Source of the DNA: an uncultured Bacilli bacterium
GTDB taxonomy: Bacteria > Bacillota_I > Bacilli_A > RF39 > UBA660
Assembly: GCA_947630865.1 (NCBI GenBank)
Contig: CANRJE010000006.1
Location: 1 to 28,828 of the forward strand
Direction: 5' to 3'
DNA length: 28,828 bases
Shown here: positions 7,545 to 14,991 of the stretch, piece after piece
How the letters are laid out: every line of letters begins with the position of its first letter
How positions within the stretch are numbered: position 1 is the first letter of the stretch
Translations under genes and position numbers: made by a program
Notes under the pieces: model-generated
The model's database searches: none
The model's input: only the letters and a program-made list of their open reading frames with translations
Told to the model about the DNA's origin: nothing

Positions 7545-8135
7545 ATGAAAAAAAATAAAATTATTATTATAATTATTAGTTGTATTATAGGATTATTTAT
7601 ATTAGGATTTCTAGGCTATTTCATTTATATTAAAAATACCTATCTATCAAAAGATGAAGTAAAAGAGATTATTCTAAAGGATACAAAGCTTAGCAAAGAG
7701 GACATTACTTTCAAAGAGATTGATTTAGATTTAGAAAAAGAAACGAAAAAGTATGATGTAGAATTTTATTACAATCGAGTTGAATATAATTATGAGATTG
7801 ATGCTAAAACAGGAAAAATAATTTATAGTGATTATATTAATAATACTAATATCAATCAAGAAAATACCAATAATAATGATACTGCTAATAATGAAAACTC
7901 TAACAATACTACAAACGATACTAACTATATAAGTCAAGAAGAAGCTAAAGATATTGCTTTAAAAGATGCTAAATTTAGTAATCAAGAAGTAACTTTTACA
8001 GATATTGATTTTGAATTTCAAAATGGAGTAGCAATATATGAAGTTGATTTTTATAAAAATAATTTAGAATATGAATATAAAATAAATGCAGTTAATAAAA
8101 ATATTATTAGTAAAAATCGTGAACCTAGAGATTAA
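7545..8135 (+). CDS. membrane-anchored protein with two PepSY-like repeats
   Basis: 196 aa. A Lys-rich N-terminus and one TM helix (about residues 5-26) are followed by two related extracytoplasmic modules joined by an Asn/Thr-rich linker (about 100-128). Module 1 (about 31-98) contains LSKDEVKEIILKD...YDVEFYYNRVEYNYEIDAKTG. Module 2 (about 131-194) contains ISQEEAKDIALKD...YEVDFYKNNLEYEYKINAVN. This is the pattern of PepSY domains, which are thought to modulate proteases or sensor proteins outside the cell. An upstream in-frame TTG at 7539 was rejected because AAAGGA (7532-7537) is well spaced for the ATG at 7545. The gene is flanked by its own promoter and terminator. The partner is unknown. 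Confidence 0.87.
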   Translation: MKKNKIIIIIISCIIGLFILGFLGYFIYIKNTYLSKDEVKEIILKDTKLSKEDITFKEIDLDLEKETKKYDVEFYYNRVEYNYEIDAKTGKIIYSDYINNTNINQENTNNNDTANNENSNNTTNDTNYISQEEAKDIALKDAKFSNQEVTFTDIDFEFQNGVAIYEVDFYKNNLEYEYKINAVNKNIISKNREPRD

Positions 8136-8140
8136 TAATT

Positions 8141-8170
8141 AAGATAAGTAAGAAAATCTTATCTTTTTTT
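8141..8170 (+). terminator. terminator of the PepSY gene
   Basis: AAGATAAG (8141-8148) pairs with CTTATCTT (8158-8165), followed by a T-run to 8170. Confidence 0.85.
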
Positions 8171-8297
8171 CTTTTCAAAAAATTTTATTTAAAAGAAAAT
8201 ATTAAAAAATAATTATGTAAATTAGGTTTTAAGGATTAAAGATTATACTTAATAAAGAAGATAATAAATTATTAATTATTATTTCATGTCAAAGAGA

Positions 8298-8326
8298 TTG
8301 ACTTTCTATAAAATATTTTATATGAT
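8298..8326 (+). promoter_or_regulatory. promoter of the WXG100-like cluster
   Basis: TTGACT (8298-8303), 17 bases, TATGAT (8321-8326). This is the best-matching promoter in this part of the window. Ribosome binding site GAGGAGGT follows before the start at 8362. Confidence 0.7.
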
Positions 8327-8361
8327 AATTATATAATTGATTAATAATAGAGGAGGTATTT

Positions 8362-9285
8362 ATGGCAAATATAAAAATAAATAATGTTAGCAATTTAAAT
8401 ACTTTAGTAATGGAATTGAAATCAAAAGTTACTATTTCCTTAACAGAAAATGTTGAAAGCATTAAAGCAACTTTAAGTAATATAAATAATTATAAAAATA
8501 GTGGTTTTAGTGCAAATGTAGGAGATATTGCAAATTCTTTAAAGAATAATTTAGATAATATTTTATCAGATATAACTAATGCTTCAGCAAATTATTTTAA
8601 TTATGCGTCATATATTAATAAATTTAATGTTGATGATTATAATAAATCAGTAAATCCAGTTGATTTAGAAAGTCAATATAACAGTATTTATTTAGGTAAA
8701 AGTGAAGAACAAAAAGAAGAAAAGAAAAATAATTCATCAGGTGGTAGTAAATCAGGAAGTGGAGAAGAAAATCTAGGTGATTCAGTTACAACTGCGACAG
8801 GTACTGGTGGTGTAGGTGGTATAATTAGTGGAGAAAATAGTAATAATATTGATCCATCTAAATTAGAGAGTTATTTGGATACTTTGCAAGGTACTAATAT
8901 AACAACAGAAAAGAATATTGATATTGCAACAACTGGTGTTGACCTTGGAGATGGAGTTAATATTGATCCTAACACTTTAGCAATTTATCAAGGAGCAGCT
9001 TATAATCAAGAGCAATTTGTTGCTTTCCAGAATAGATATGTTATTAATGTTCCTTCAAATTATGGAAAAGTTGGAGATTTGATTGATATTAGCCATAGTG
9101 ATGGTACAGTTATAAAATGTATTATAGGACAAATTGAACCAAATAATACAGGAACGGTTAATTTTGTTGTTAATCAAAATGAATTTACAACGAATATTAC
9201 AGAACTTCACCCAACATGGTTACAATCAGTTACATCAGTTAAGAATAAAGGTAACTATTTCAACTATGTTAAGACAGGAAAATAA
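8362..9285 (+). CDS. WXG100/LXG-like protein with Gly/Ser linker and C-terminal beta-rich domain
   Basis: 307 aa, no signal peptide and no TM helix. Residues 1 to about 110 form a helical hairpin-like region typical of Esx/LXG-type secreted substrates. A charged and Gly/Ser-rich linker (about 112-155: KSEEQKEEKKNN, then SGGSKSGSG and TGTGGVGGI) follows. The C-terminal part (about 205-307) looks beta-rich, with VGDLIDISHSDGTVIKCIIG and GTVNFVVNQ. By eye it resembles the double-psi beta-barrel-like C-terminal domains of secreted cell-wall proteins of Clostridia. I see no catalytic residues, so a binding or structural role is more likely. It is first in the cluster, with strong promoter and RBS, and 102 bases separate it from the next gene, which has its own possible promoter. 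Secretion by a type VII system is inferred. Confidence 0.8.
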   Translation: MANIKINNVSNLNTLVMELKSKVTISLTENVESIKATLSNINNYKNSGFSANVGDIANSLKNNLDNILSDITNASANYFNYASYINKFNVDDYNKSVNPVDLESQYNSIYLGKSEEQKEEKKNNSSGGSKSGSGEENLGDSVTTATGTGGVGGIISGENSNNIDPSKLESYLDTLQGTNITTEKNIDIATTGVDLGDGVNIDPNTLAIYQGAAYNQEQFVAFQNRYVINVPSNYGKVGDLIDISHSDGTVIKCIIGQIEPNNTGTVNFVVNQNEFTTNITELHPTWLQSVTSVKNKGNYFNYVKTGK

Positions 9286-9334
9286 AAATAAGAAAATAAA
9301 AATGTAAAGTTAATGTTATATTAAAGGCAAAACA

Positions 9335-9363
9335 TTGTCAAAAAAAAGTGATGATGTTAAAAT
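9335..9363 (+). promoter_or_regulatory. possible internal promoter of the small-protein operon
   Basis: TTGTCA (9335-9340), 17 bases, TAAAAT (9358-9363). A perfect TATAAT at 9363-9368 is too far from the -35 (22 bases). It would allow the five downstream genes to be expressed apart from the first gene. Confidence 0.35.
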
Positions 9364-9387
9364 ATAATTGGCAAGGGAGGAAGAAAA

Positions 9388-9699
9388 ATGTCAAATATTG
9401 TTAGTCATAATACAGAACGTATGAAAGAATGGTCTACTAATGTAAGAGACAAAGTTAGTACATATCATGATGATATTATTAATCTTTATCAAGGTGTAGA
9501 AAGTTTTATTGGAACAGGCTTTAAAGGTGGATTAGCTGATGAATTTTTAGAGTCATTTGAAGGTAAAAAACAATTCTTTCTTGATAATGAAGAAGTTTTA
9601 AATGAATGTGCAGACTTTTTATCAAAAAGAGCAGATAATATTGAAAGTGAAGAACAAGAATTAATGCATCAAATTAAAAATGATGATTATTTCGGGTAA
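9388..9699 (+). CDS. WXG100-family-like small protein
   Basis: 103 aa, predicted all-helical with two long helices and a central turn, GTGFKGGLADEFLESF (about residues 46-61), in place of the W-x-G motif. An acidic, flexible C-terminus ends in DDYFG. WXG100 proteins are about 100 aa, form helical hairpin dimers and are exported by the type VII (ESX/Yuk) secretion machine (established for the family). Ribosome binding site GGGAGGAAG. It is the first of four consecutive genes for helical proteins of about 85-103 aa with 2-18 base spacings, so an operon is very likely. It may be a secretion partner or chaperone of the NlpC/P60 protein encoded downstream. Confidence 0.8.
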   Translation: MSNIVSHNTERMKEWSTNVRDKVSTYHDDIINLYQGVESFIGTGFKGGLADEFLESFEGKKQFFLDNEEVLNECADFLSKRADNIESEEQELMHQIKNDDYFG

Positions 9700-9717
9700 T
9701 TAAAGAAGGAGGAAAAA

Positions 9718-10002
9718 ATGGCAAATATAGGAGAATTAAAAATTGCTCCAAGTGAGGCAATTGGAAGAGCAAATGATATTCGTTCAACGGCAAATAGAAT
9801 AGAAGAAGTTTTAACAAGTATTTCTAAAGCTATGGACGAAATTGATGACGAGGGAACAGGAATTTATCAAGGAACAAATAAATCTCGTGAATTAAAAGAA
9901 AAACTAGAGATTATTAGAACAAACTTTGAACCAATTTATAAACAAATTATGGCATTTGCCAATCAAATCGATGTTGCCGCATCAACAGCTTCTAACCAGT
10001 AG
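9718..10002 (+). CDS. WXG100-family-like small protein
   Basis: 94 aa. Two helices (about 10-42 and 55-90) with a turn GTGIYQGTN (about 46-54), where Y-Q-G stands in for W-x-G. No signal peptide or TM helix. The RBS AAGGAGGAA is strong. The stop TAG directly abuts the next gene's ribosome binding site (AGGTG), which suggests translational coupling. Likely a helical-hairpin partner in the type VII-like substrate cluster; its exact role is not known. Confidence 0.8.
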   Translation: MANIGELKIAPSEAIGRANDIRSTANRIEEVLTSISKAMDEIDDEGTGIYQGTNKSRELKEKLEIIRTNFEPIYKQIMAFANQIDVAASTASNQ

Positions 10003-10008
10003 GTGTTT

Positions 10009-10302
10009 ATGAATATATATGCTTATGATTCAGCATTATTAGCTAATCGTGTTTCTTCATTGGAAGAACAATTAAATGATTATAGTGCTGTTATCAAAAA
10101 AATTAAAACATTGAAAGATTCAATTGAGGCTTCAAATGAATGGGTTCAGGAAAGTTTAAAGACTCCATTTATTTCTAAATGTAATGATTATATTATGTTT
10201 TATAGTATGATTTTAACAAAGCTAGAAGCTCATGTTAATTATTTAAAAAATAAAAATAAAGCAATGGAAAGTTTAGAAGATGCTTATTCTAAAAGGAGTT
10301 AA
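10009..10302 (+). CDS. small helical protein of the WXG/LXG-like cluster
   Basis: 97 aa from ATG. Helix-turn-helix hairpin profile (about 8-40 and 50-92) with a central ASNEWVQESLKTPF, where the Trp sits at the expected WXG turn without the Gly. Start choice: GTG at 10003 is in frame and abuts the previous stop, but has no ribosome binding site. ATG at 10009 has AGGTG at 10001-10005, though with a short 3-base spacing, so the start is somewhat uncertain. It is coupled to both neighbours. Resembles the small alpha-helical partner proteins (Lap/Esx type) encoded beside LXG substrates. Confidence 0.75.
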   Translation: MNIYAYDSALLANRVSSLEEQLNDYSAVIKKIKTLKDSIEASNEWVQESLKTPFISKCNDYIMFYSMILTKLEAHVNYLKNKNKAMESLEDAYSKRS

Positions 10303-10304
10303 AA

Positions 10305-10562
10305 ATGGATACTAAAATAAATAAAGGTTTACTATCTAGTTGGGGACAAGAATTATATAAATATAATGAAGAAGGAATTACCAACTTAGAAGAATTAAAA
10401 CGCTTAGTAAATACCATTTCTAATTCTTATGAAAGTGTATCGAGTGATGCCTTGATTACTAATATAACAAGTGATATAGACAATGGAATAAAGTGTCATA
10501 CTGAAATGGAGAGTTTACAAGCGTTTCTAGAAAAAGTAATAGAAAATGCGGAGAAAGCATAG
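10305..10562 (+). CDS. small helical protein of the WXG/LXG-like cluster
   Basis: 85 aa, all-helical, starting two bases after the preceding stop. The ribosome binding site AAAAGGAGT lies in the end of the upstream gene. The central SVSSDALITN replaces a clear W-x-G, while an N-terminal LLSSWGQEL holds a W-G pair. No signal peptide. Its position directly before the NlpC/P60 gene fits a targeting partner or chaperone of that substrate (inferred from LXG loci, where helical partners lie just upstream). Confidence 0.75.
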   Translation: MDTKINKGLLSSWGQELYKYNEEGITNLEELKRLVNTISNSYESVSSDALITNITSDIDNGIKCHTEMESLQAFLEKVIENAEKA

Positions 10563-10572
10563 GTGATTATAG

Positions 10573-11703
10573 ATGGCTAATTATTTAAGTATAGCAAATG
10601 AGTTAGTAGAAAAAAATACTAATTTATATTCTGATTATAGTAATATAAATTCTCTTTTATCATCTTTAAAAGGAGCTATGATAGGAGAGTCTTCAACTAA
10701 ATTAAGCAATGATTTAGCAAATTGTGTTGCTAAGTTGAAATCTCAAATTGATTATTTTGAAAGTTTAACTAATGTGTTAAAGTTAATAAATAATCATGAA
10801 GAAGATGTTAATACTTTAGAATATTATAAAAATAAAAAGAGTAATTGGTCATCACTTGATCCTAAGGAAACTAATCCTTATACATCAAAAGTTTCAACTT
10901 GGGAAAGAAATGTTTCAAGTAATGAGACAAAAATAAATAATAATTTACCTAGTATAACGTCAACTACAAAATCAATTACTTTAGTTACTCCAAATGTTGA
11001 TTATTCATATAAAAATTATATTGATGCAGCATCAACAATCATATCACAAGTTGCATCAGGATTTGATGTTTCATTTTGCACATCATATCAGGAGTTACTT
11101 GGAGAAGCAATTAATGATTGGTTAGGTACATATAAAAATTATGAAGCTAATAATATTAAATTAGGAGTTTTAGGAGATTATTATACTGAAGATTATATTG
11201 ATAATATTATAGCAACAAGGTCAACAGGAGCAAATCCAAGAGAAAAAGCAGTTATTGCCGCGTTAACCGTTCTTGATTTAGGATTGGAAAAAGGAATAAG
11301 GTCAAAATATCAATTAAGTACAGAATTTTTTAATAGTGTATCTAGACCTTATGATACAGAAGCTATGATGGATCATGGATTCGATTGTGCTTCTTATGTT
11401 AGTTATGCTTTAAATAAAGCTTCAAGTAATGGATTTAACAATGCAAGTTTAAATACTCTTCAAAAGTTAGGGGTAAAAACAAGTTATGATCAATTGCAAC
11501 CAGGTGATATTATTCATCATGATGGGCATGTTGCAATGATTATAGGAAATTCGCCAGATGATGGATATGTTATTGTTGCAGATGCTGCTCATCTTGAAAC
11601 AGGTGGTTATCCAAGTGGTGTAAGACTTCAAAAAATTAAATATGCAAATTTAAAATCAAATAATTTTGTTGGTTATGATATGACAAGATTTTATGGAGCT
11701 TAA
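10573..11703 (+). CDS. LXG/WXG-like protein with C-terminal NlpC/P60 cell-wall peptidase
   Basis: 376 aa. Residues 1 to about 135 are helical and WXG/LXG-like (LSSLKGAMIGESSTKL at the turn), with no signal peptide. A middle region (about 140-260) leads to an NlpC/P60 domain: Cys272 in GFDCASYVSYAL, His319 in GDIIHHDGHVAMIIG, and a third polar residue likely His340 in ADAAH. This is the Cys-His-His/Asn order of the family, whose members cut peptide bonds in peptidoglycan (e.g. D-Glu-diamino acid). It ends the cluster and is followed at once by a terminator. The combination suggests a type VII-exported peptidoglycan hydrolase, either an antibacterial effector or a wall-remodelling enzyme of the secretion system. 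No immunity-like gene follows. Confidence 0.85.
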   Translation: MANYLSIANELVEKNTNLYSDYSNINSLLSSLKGAMIGESSTKLSNDLANCVAKLKSQIDYFESLTNVLKLINNHEEDVNTLEYYKNKKSNWSSLDPKETNPYTSKVSTWERNVSSNETKINNNLPSITSTTKSITLVTPNVDYSYKNYIDAASTIISQVASGFDVSFCTSYQELLGEAINDWLGTYKNYEANNIKLGVLGDYYTEDYIDNIIATRSTGANPREKAVIAALTVLDLGLEKGIRSKYQLSTEFFNSVSRPYDTEAMMDHGFDCASYVSYALNKASSNGFNNASLNTLQKLGVKTSYDQLQPGDIIHHDGHVAMIIGNSPDDGYVIVADAAHLETGGYPSGVRLQKIKYANLKSNNFVGYDMTRFYGA

Positions 11704-11705
11704 TT

Positions 11706-11738
11706 AAACTTTCAAATGAATAAATTTGAAAGTTTTTT
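11706..11738 (+). terminator. terminator of the WXG/NlpC cluster
   Basis: A perfect 12-bp stem (11706-11717 with 11724-11735, core ACTTTCAAAT) with 6-base loop runs into a T-run to 11738. It starts two bases after the NlpC/P60 stop. Confidence 0.9.
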
Positions 11739-11847
11739 ATAATATAAATAAAAAAGAATATTTTTATAAATATTAATAGTAAATAATAAAAATTATCTTG
11801 GAATACTTTTTTTAATATTTCTCATATATTTTATGGGGGGCATAAGT

Positions 11848-12945
11848 ATGCAACGAAGATTTCTATTATTTTTTTTCTTATTATTGATAATTTTTACAGC
11901 ATTTCCAAATAACATTATGGCTTTAACTGATACTTCTAAGTCAAGTATTGTAATGGATATTGATAGTGGGCGTATTCTAAGAGAAAAGGATAGTAACACA
12001 GAAAGATTAATAGCATCGACTACCAAAATAATGACACTTTTAATTGCTCTTACATATGCAGGTGATAAGTTAGATGAAAAGGTAGAAGTTGGAGATGAAG
12101 TATTAAAAATGTATGGTACTAGTATGTATTTAACAATGGGTGAAAAAGTAAGATTTATAGATTTATTGTATGGACTTATGCTTCGAAGTGGAAATGATGC
12201 TAGTGTTGTAATTGCAAAATATGTTGCAGGTAGTATTGATAACTTTGTTTATTTAATGAATGAAAAAGCCCTTGAAATAGGTATGCAAAATACAACTTAT
12301 AAAAATCCTCATGGTTTAGATGAAGAAACTAAAAATTATTCAACAGCTTATGATTTAGCTGTATTAACAAGATATTTATATTTAAATTATCCAATGTATA
12401 AGAAAATAGCAGGTGAAAAGTATTATGATTTTAAATCAGATATTAAATCTTATGCTTTAATCAACCGAGCTAAAATAATTTTTGATTATAAGAACACCAC
12501 TAGTGCTAAAAGTGGTTATACCCCAAGTGCTGGTAAATCTTTAGTATCAACAGCAACTAAGGATAATATGAATTTATTGATTGTAACAATTGATGATGAA
12601 GATACCTATATAAATCATGAAAAAATGTATGAATACTATTTCAATAATTATAAAAATTATTTAATACTTGATAAAGAAAATTTTAAAGTACCTAAATCTT
12701 TATTTTCAAATAATTATTATTTAAAGAATAATTTTTCTTATCCTTTAACCAAGGAAGAATTTAAAAATATAAAAACGAAAATTATTGTAAATGATAAAGA
12801 TAATAGTAATGTTTTAGGAACAGTTATTATTAGTTTAAATAATAAAGTTATACATGAAGAAAAAATATATTCAAAAGAAAAATCTAAAAAGAGTGAGTCT
12901 CTTTTTAAGAAAATTATTAATTTTTTTAAAAATATATTTACATAA
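11848..12945 (+). CDS. dacF: D-alanyl-D-alanine carboxypeptidase (PBP5/DacF type)
   Basis: 365 aa, secreted serine peptidase S11 that trims the terminal D-Ala from peptidoglycan stem peptides. A signal peptide (QRRFLLFFFLLLIIFTAF) probably ends at Ala25. The active site is complete: S57-T-T-K60, S114-G-N116 and K221-S-G223 (the KTG-equivalent). The C-terminus (SKKSESLFKKIINFFKNIFT) forms a cationic amphipathic helix, as in PBP5/6, for membrane attachment. Length fits the family (about 370-400 aa). The in-frame ATG at 11833 was rejected: its GGGGGG is the ribosome binding site for ATG 11848. Whether it is dacA- or dacF-like cannot be settled here. It is monocistronic. Confidence 0.88.
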   Translation: MQRRFLLFFFLLLIIFTAFPNNIMALTDTSKSSIVMDIDSGRILREKDSNTERLIASTTKIMTLLIALTYAGDKLDEKVEVGDEVLKMYGTSMYLTMGEKVRFIDLLYGLMLRSGNDASVVIAKYVAGSIDNFVYLMNEKALEIGMQNTTYKNPHGLDEETKNYSTAYDLAVLTRYLYLNYPMYKKIAGEKYYDFKSDIKSYALINRAKIIFDYKNTTSAKSGYTPSAGKSLVSTATKDNMNLLIVTIDDEDTYINHEKMYEYYFNNYKNYLILDKENFKVPKSLFSNNYYLKNNFSYPLTKEEFKNIKTKIIVNDKDNSNVLGTVIISLNNKVIHEEKIYSKEKSKKSESLFKKIINFFKNIFT

Positions 12946-13208
12946 AAATTAATATATCAGGAACAATATTTTTGAATTTTTTTTAATTTTGATTACAAAT
13001 TCTTCTTGAGTATTGCGTATTTAAATTCATTAAAGTCAATTTGTTTTCTATTTTTGTTAAGTTAAGATTAAAAACAGTAAATTGTTATTTAATCAATTTT
13101 GTTTATAACTTAAATGTTTTTTTCTATATTTCAAAAATTGTTCATGTAAAAAATCAAATTTCTGAGTGATTTATATATATATTAAGAAAGAGTTAAAGAT
13201 AGTATTAT

Positions 13209-13241
13209 AAAATATATTTGCTTTGCAGATATATTTTTTTT
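13209..13241 (+). terminator. strong stand-alone intrinsic terminator
   Basis: A 13-bp stem with one G-T pair, AAAATATATTTGC (13209-13221) with 13225-13237, has a TTT loop and a T-run to 13241. It is 263 bases past dacF and 78 bases before the next gene. It may end dacF readthrough or a small RNA. Confidence 0.75.
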
Positions 13242-13281
13242 GTAAAAATTTTCTAGTTATCTTTATTTTAAAAATAATTTA

Positions 13282-13290
13282 TGTTATGAT
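13282..13290 (+). promoter_or_regulatory. extended -10 promoter of the 283-aa hypothetical gene
   Basis: TGTTATGAT (TGn-TATGAT) lies about 28 bases before the start at 13319, just downstream of the terminator. The -35 is weak. Confidence 0.4.
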
Positions 13291-13318
13291 TAAAATGTAT
13301 TAAGAAAGTAGTGATTAG

Positions 13319-14170
13319 ATGAATTTAGAATTTTGTGTTAATGAATATTTATTAGCTTGGTATTTATTATATAGTGCTAGTTTATCAACTGAGATTGATA
13401 AATTAAGAAAGAGTTTATGGAGCAAATATAAGAAAGAATATAATTTTTGTTACAAAGATAAACAAGAAATTATTAAATATGGTAAAGATTTTATACCTGA
13501 TAATGATATTTTATATCAAGAAGTATTTGAAAGTGATTTATATATATCTTTAAAAAAGGAAACTAATAAACATAAAATGCATTTAGTGAAATTATTTAAT
13601 ACTGACCAGAAGATAGTTAAAAAATGTGTTAAAGAAGTTTTAAAACTTAATATTAAAGAAACATATCCTGTTTATGTTATTCACCCAAGAATGGAATGTA
13701 TAGAATATAATAAAGCAACTGGAACTTTAATTTGGGGAAGTGATAAAGATAAATATGATGCTATAACGGTTTTAATCTTAACTATTGTAAAAGGTATGTA
13801 TGAAAATTATAGTCCAGATTATAAAGAAATAATTGATGCTATAATTGAACTTGCAGTTATAAATGAAATTAGTAAACAATTAACTAATACACCAAGTTAT
13901 GATATAGGAGATCCAACTTTAAAGATAATTAAAAGACAAATCTATCCATTTTGGCTTATGTATTTAGGAAATGATACCAAAGAAGAAATGCTTAATAAAA
14001 TGATGGAAGATAAAATTGTCTTTGATATTGAATATTATCCAATTGATAAAAACATGAAAAAATTATCCTTGACGAAATTTATTGATTTTTGTATTAAAAA
14101 TAATCGTCATATCTTAAAACTTGGTAATGTCTTAAAAATAGAAAAGGAAGAAGAAATAGAAGTTATTTAA
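13319..14170 (+). CDS. hypothetical protein, 283 aa
   Basis: I do not recognise the family. The protein is soluble with no signal peptide or TM helix. It is mixed alpha/beta, with an aromatic N-terminus (CVNEYLLAWYLLYSAS), a central beta segment (YPVYVIHPRMECIEYNKATG) and a helical part (KEIIDAIIELAVINEISKQL). A Pro/aromatic stretch (RQIYPFWLMYLG, about 213-224) and an acidic end follow. The ribosome binding site is weak (AGTAGTGATTAG), which suggests low expression. A terminator hairpin follows the stop, so the next gene is only loosely linked. The HTH-containing gene downstream may regulate or cooperate with it (inferred from position only). Confidence 0.75.
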   Translation: MNLEFCVNEYLLAWYLLYSASLSTEIDKLRKSLWSKYKKEYNFCYKDKQEIIKYGKDFIPDNDILYQEVFESDLYISLKKETNKHKMHLVKLFNTDQKIVKKCVKEVLKLNIKETYPVYVIHPRMECIEYNKATGTLIWGSDKDKYDAITVLILTIVKGMYENYSPDYKEIIDAIIELAVINEISKQLTNTPSYDIGDPTLKIIKRQIYPFWLMYLGNDTKEEMLNKMMEDKIVFDIEYYPIDKNMKKLSLTKFIDFCIKNNRHILKLGNVLKIEKEEEIEVI

Positions 14171-14172
14171 TG

Positions 14173-14198
14173 AAAGGCACACAGGTGCTTTTTATTTT
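14173..14198 (+). terminator. terminator after the 283-aa hypothetical gene
   Basis: AAAGGCAC (14173-14180), ACAG loop, GTGCTTTT (14185-14192) with one G-T pair, followed by TTATTTT. It lies inside an apparent upstream extension of the next reading frame, which argues that this extension is not translated. Confidence 0.75.
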
Positions 14199-14214
14199 AA
14201 AAAAGGATTTACAA

Positions 14215-14859
14215 ATGAAGAAGAATGTTGTTTGTCTTAGCTATTCAAAATATTATCATTATGAACTTTTAAAAATAGATGATAATTTAGGAGGCTTAGA
14301 TAATTTAAGATTAATTAAAGATTATGGATTTAAAGATATTAAAAGAAAACAGGGATTTTTATTGATTTTAACAGTAGGAGATATTGAAAATTATTATGAT
14401 TTAAGTGATATTTATTTGAAAGATTGTATAATAGATGTTTATAAATTTGATAGATTATATAGAAAAAAATTAGGTAAATTTGAATATACAATTATAATTA
14501 GTGAAGAAGAGATTGATTCTATAAAAATACCATTTACAAATACTTATGTTGTATATGCTAATGATTATATTGAAATAAAAGATGGTCTTAATCCTTTAAT
14601 AAGAAAAATATATCAAGACTCCCTTCATAAAAAAGAAATCAAATATACTAAAAAAAGAAAAGATAATATAGAAAAATTAAGAAAATGTATAAATAAACTA
14701 AATAAAGATTATTTTAAAACAGAAGATATAATAAAAAGACTAGGAGTAAATAGAAAATGGATTCAAAGATATATGAAAGATATGAATTTACTTTATAATA
14801 ATATTGGATATGATAGAAGAAAAAGAGTTTGGTACCTCGTAAAAACAACAGAAAAATAA
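14215..14859 (+). CDS. hypothetical protein with C-terminal helix-turn-helix-like domain
   Basis: 214 aa. The N-terminal part (about 1-130) is alpha/beta with no recognised family. The C-terminal part (about 140-214) is very basic (KKEIKYTKKRKDN) and ends in a winged-HTH-like segment: DYFKTEDIIKRLGVNRKWIQ, a second helix YMKDMNLLYNN, and a wing YDRRKRVWYLV. DNA or RNA binding is therefore likely. Start choice: the frame is open back to an ATG at 14170 that overlaps the previous stop, but that stretch is a terminator hairpin. ATG 14215 has AAAGGA at 14202-14207 with ideal spacing. A promoter was not identified, so expression may come from readthrough. Confidence 0.72.
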   Translation: MKKNVVCLSYSKYYHYELLKIDDNLGGLDNLRLIKDYGFKDIKRKQGFLLILTVGDIENYYDLSDIYLKDCIIDVYKFDRLYRKKLGKFEYTIIISEEEIDSIKIPFTNTYVVYANDYIEIKDGLNPLIRKIYQDSLHKKEIKYTKKRKDNIEKLRKCINKLNKDYFKTEDIIKRLGVNRKWIQRYMKDMNLLYNNIGYDRRKRVWYLVKTTEK

Positions 14860-14920
14860 ATATAAATACTTGAAAAATATGAAAATATAGTAAATTTTTT
14901 TGTCCATCATAAAAACCTTG

Positions 14921-14950
14921 TTGAGCAAGAAAAATTAAAATGTGTTATAT
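14921..14950 (+). promoter_or_regulatory. promoter of the two-repeat protein gene
   Basis: TTGAGC (14921-14926), 18 bases, TTATAT (14945-14950) with TG just before the -10. The -35 lies within CTTG-TTGAG-CAAG, a short inverted repeat that could be an operator. Confidence 0.4.
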
Positions 14951-14991
14951 TTATTTAGAGATGTGAATTTCTATAGAGGAGGATTTTATTT

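Larger units (their letters stand above)
12946..13318. other. 373-base AT-rich gap holding one strong terminator and a promoter
   Basis: No protein gene is supported. A loose hairpin follows dacF but is not convincing. A strong terminator at 13209-13241 lies far from dacF. ATTGTTC near 13138-13144 and TATATA near 13171-13178 might form a promoter for a short RNA ending at that terminator. The remaining sequence is unremarkable. Confidence 0.4.
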
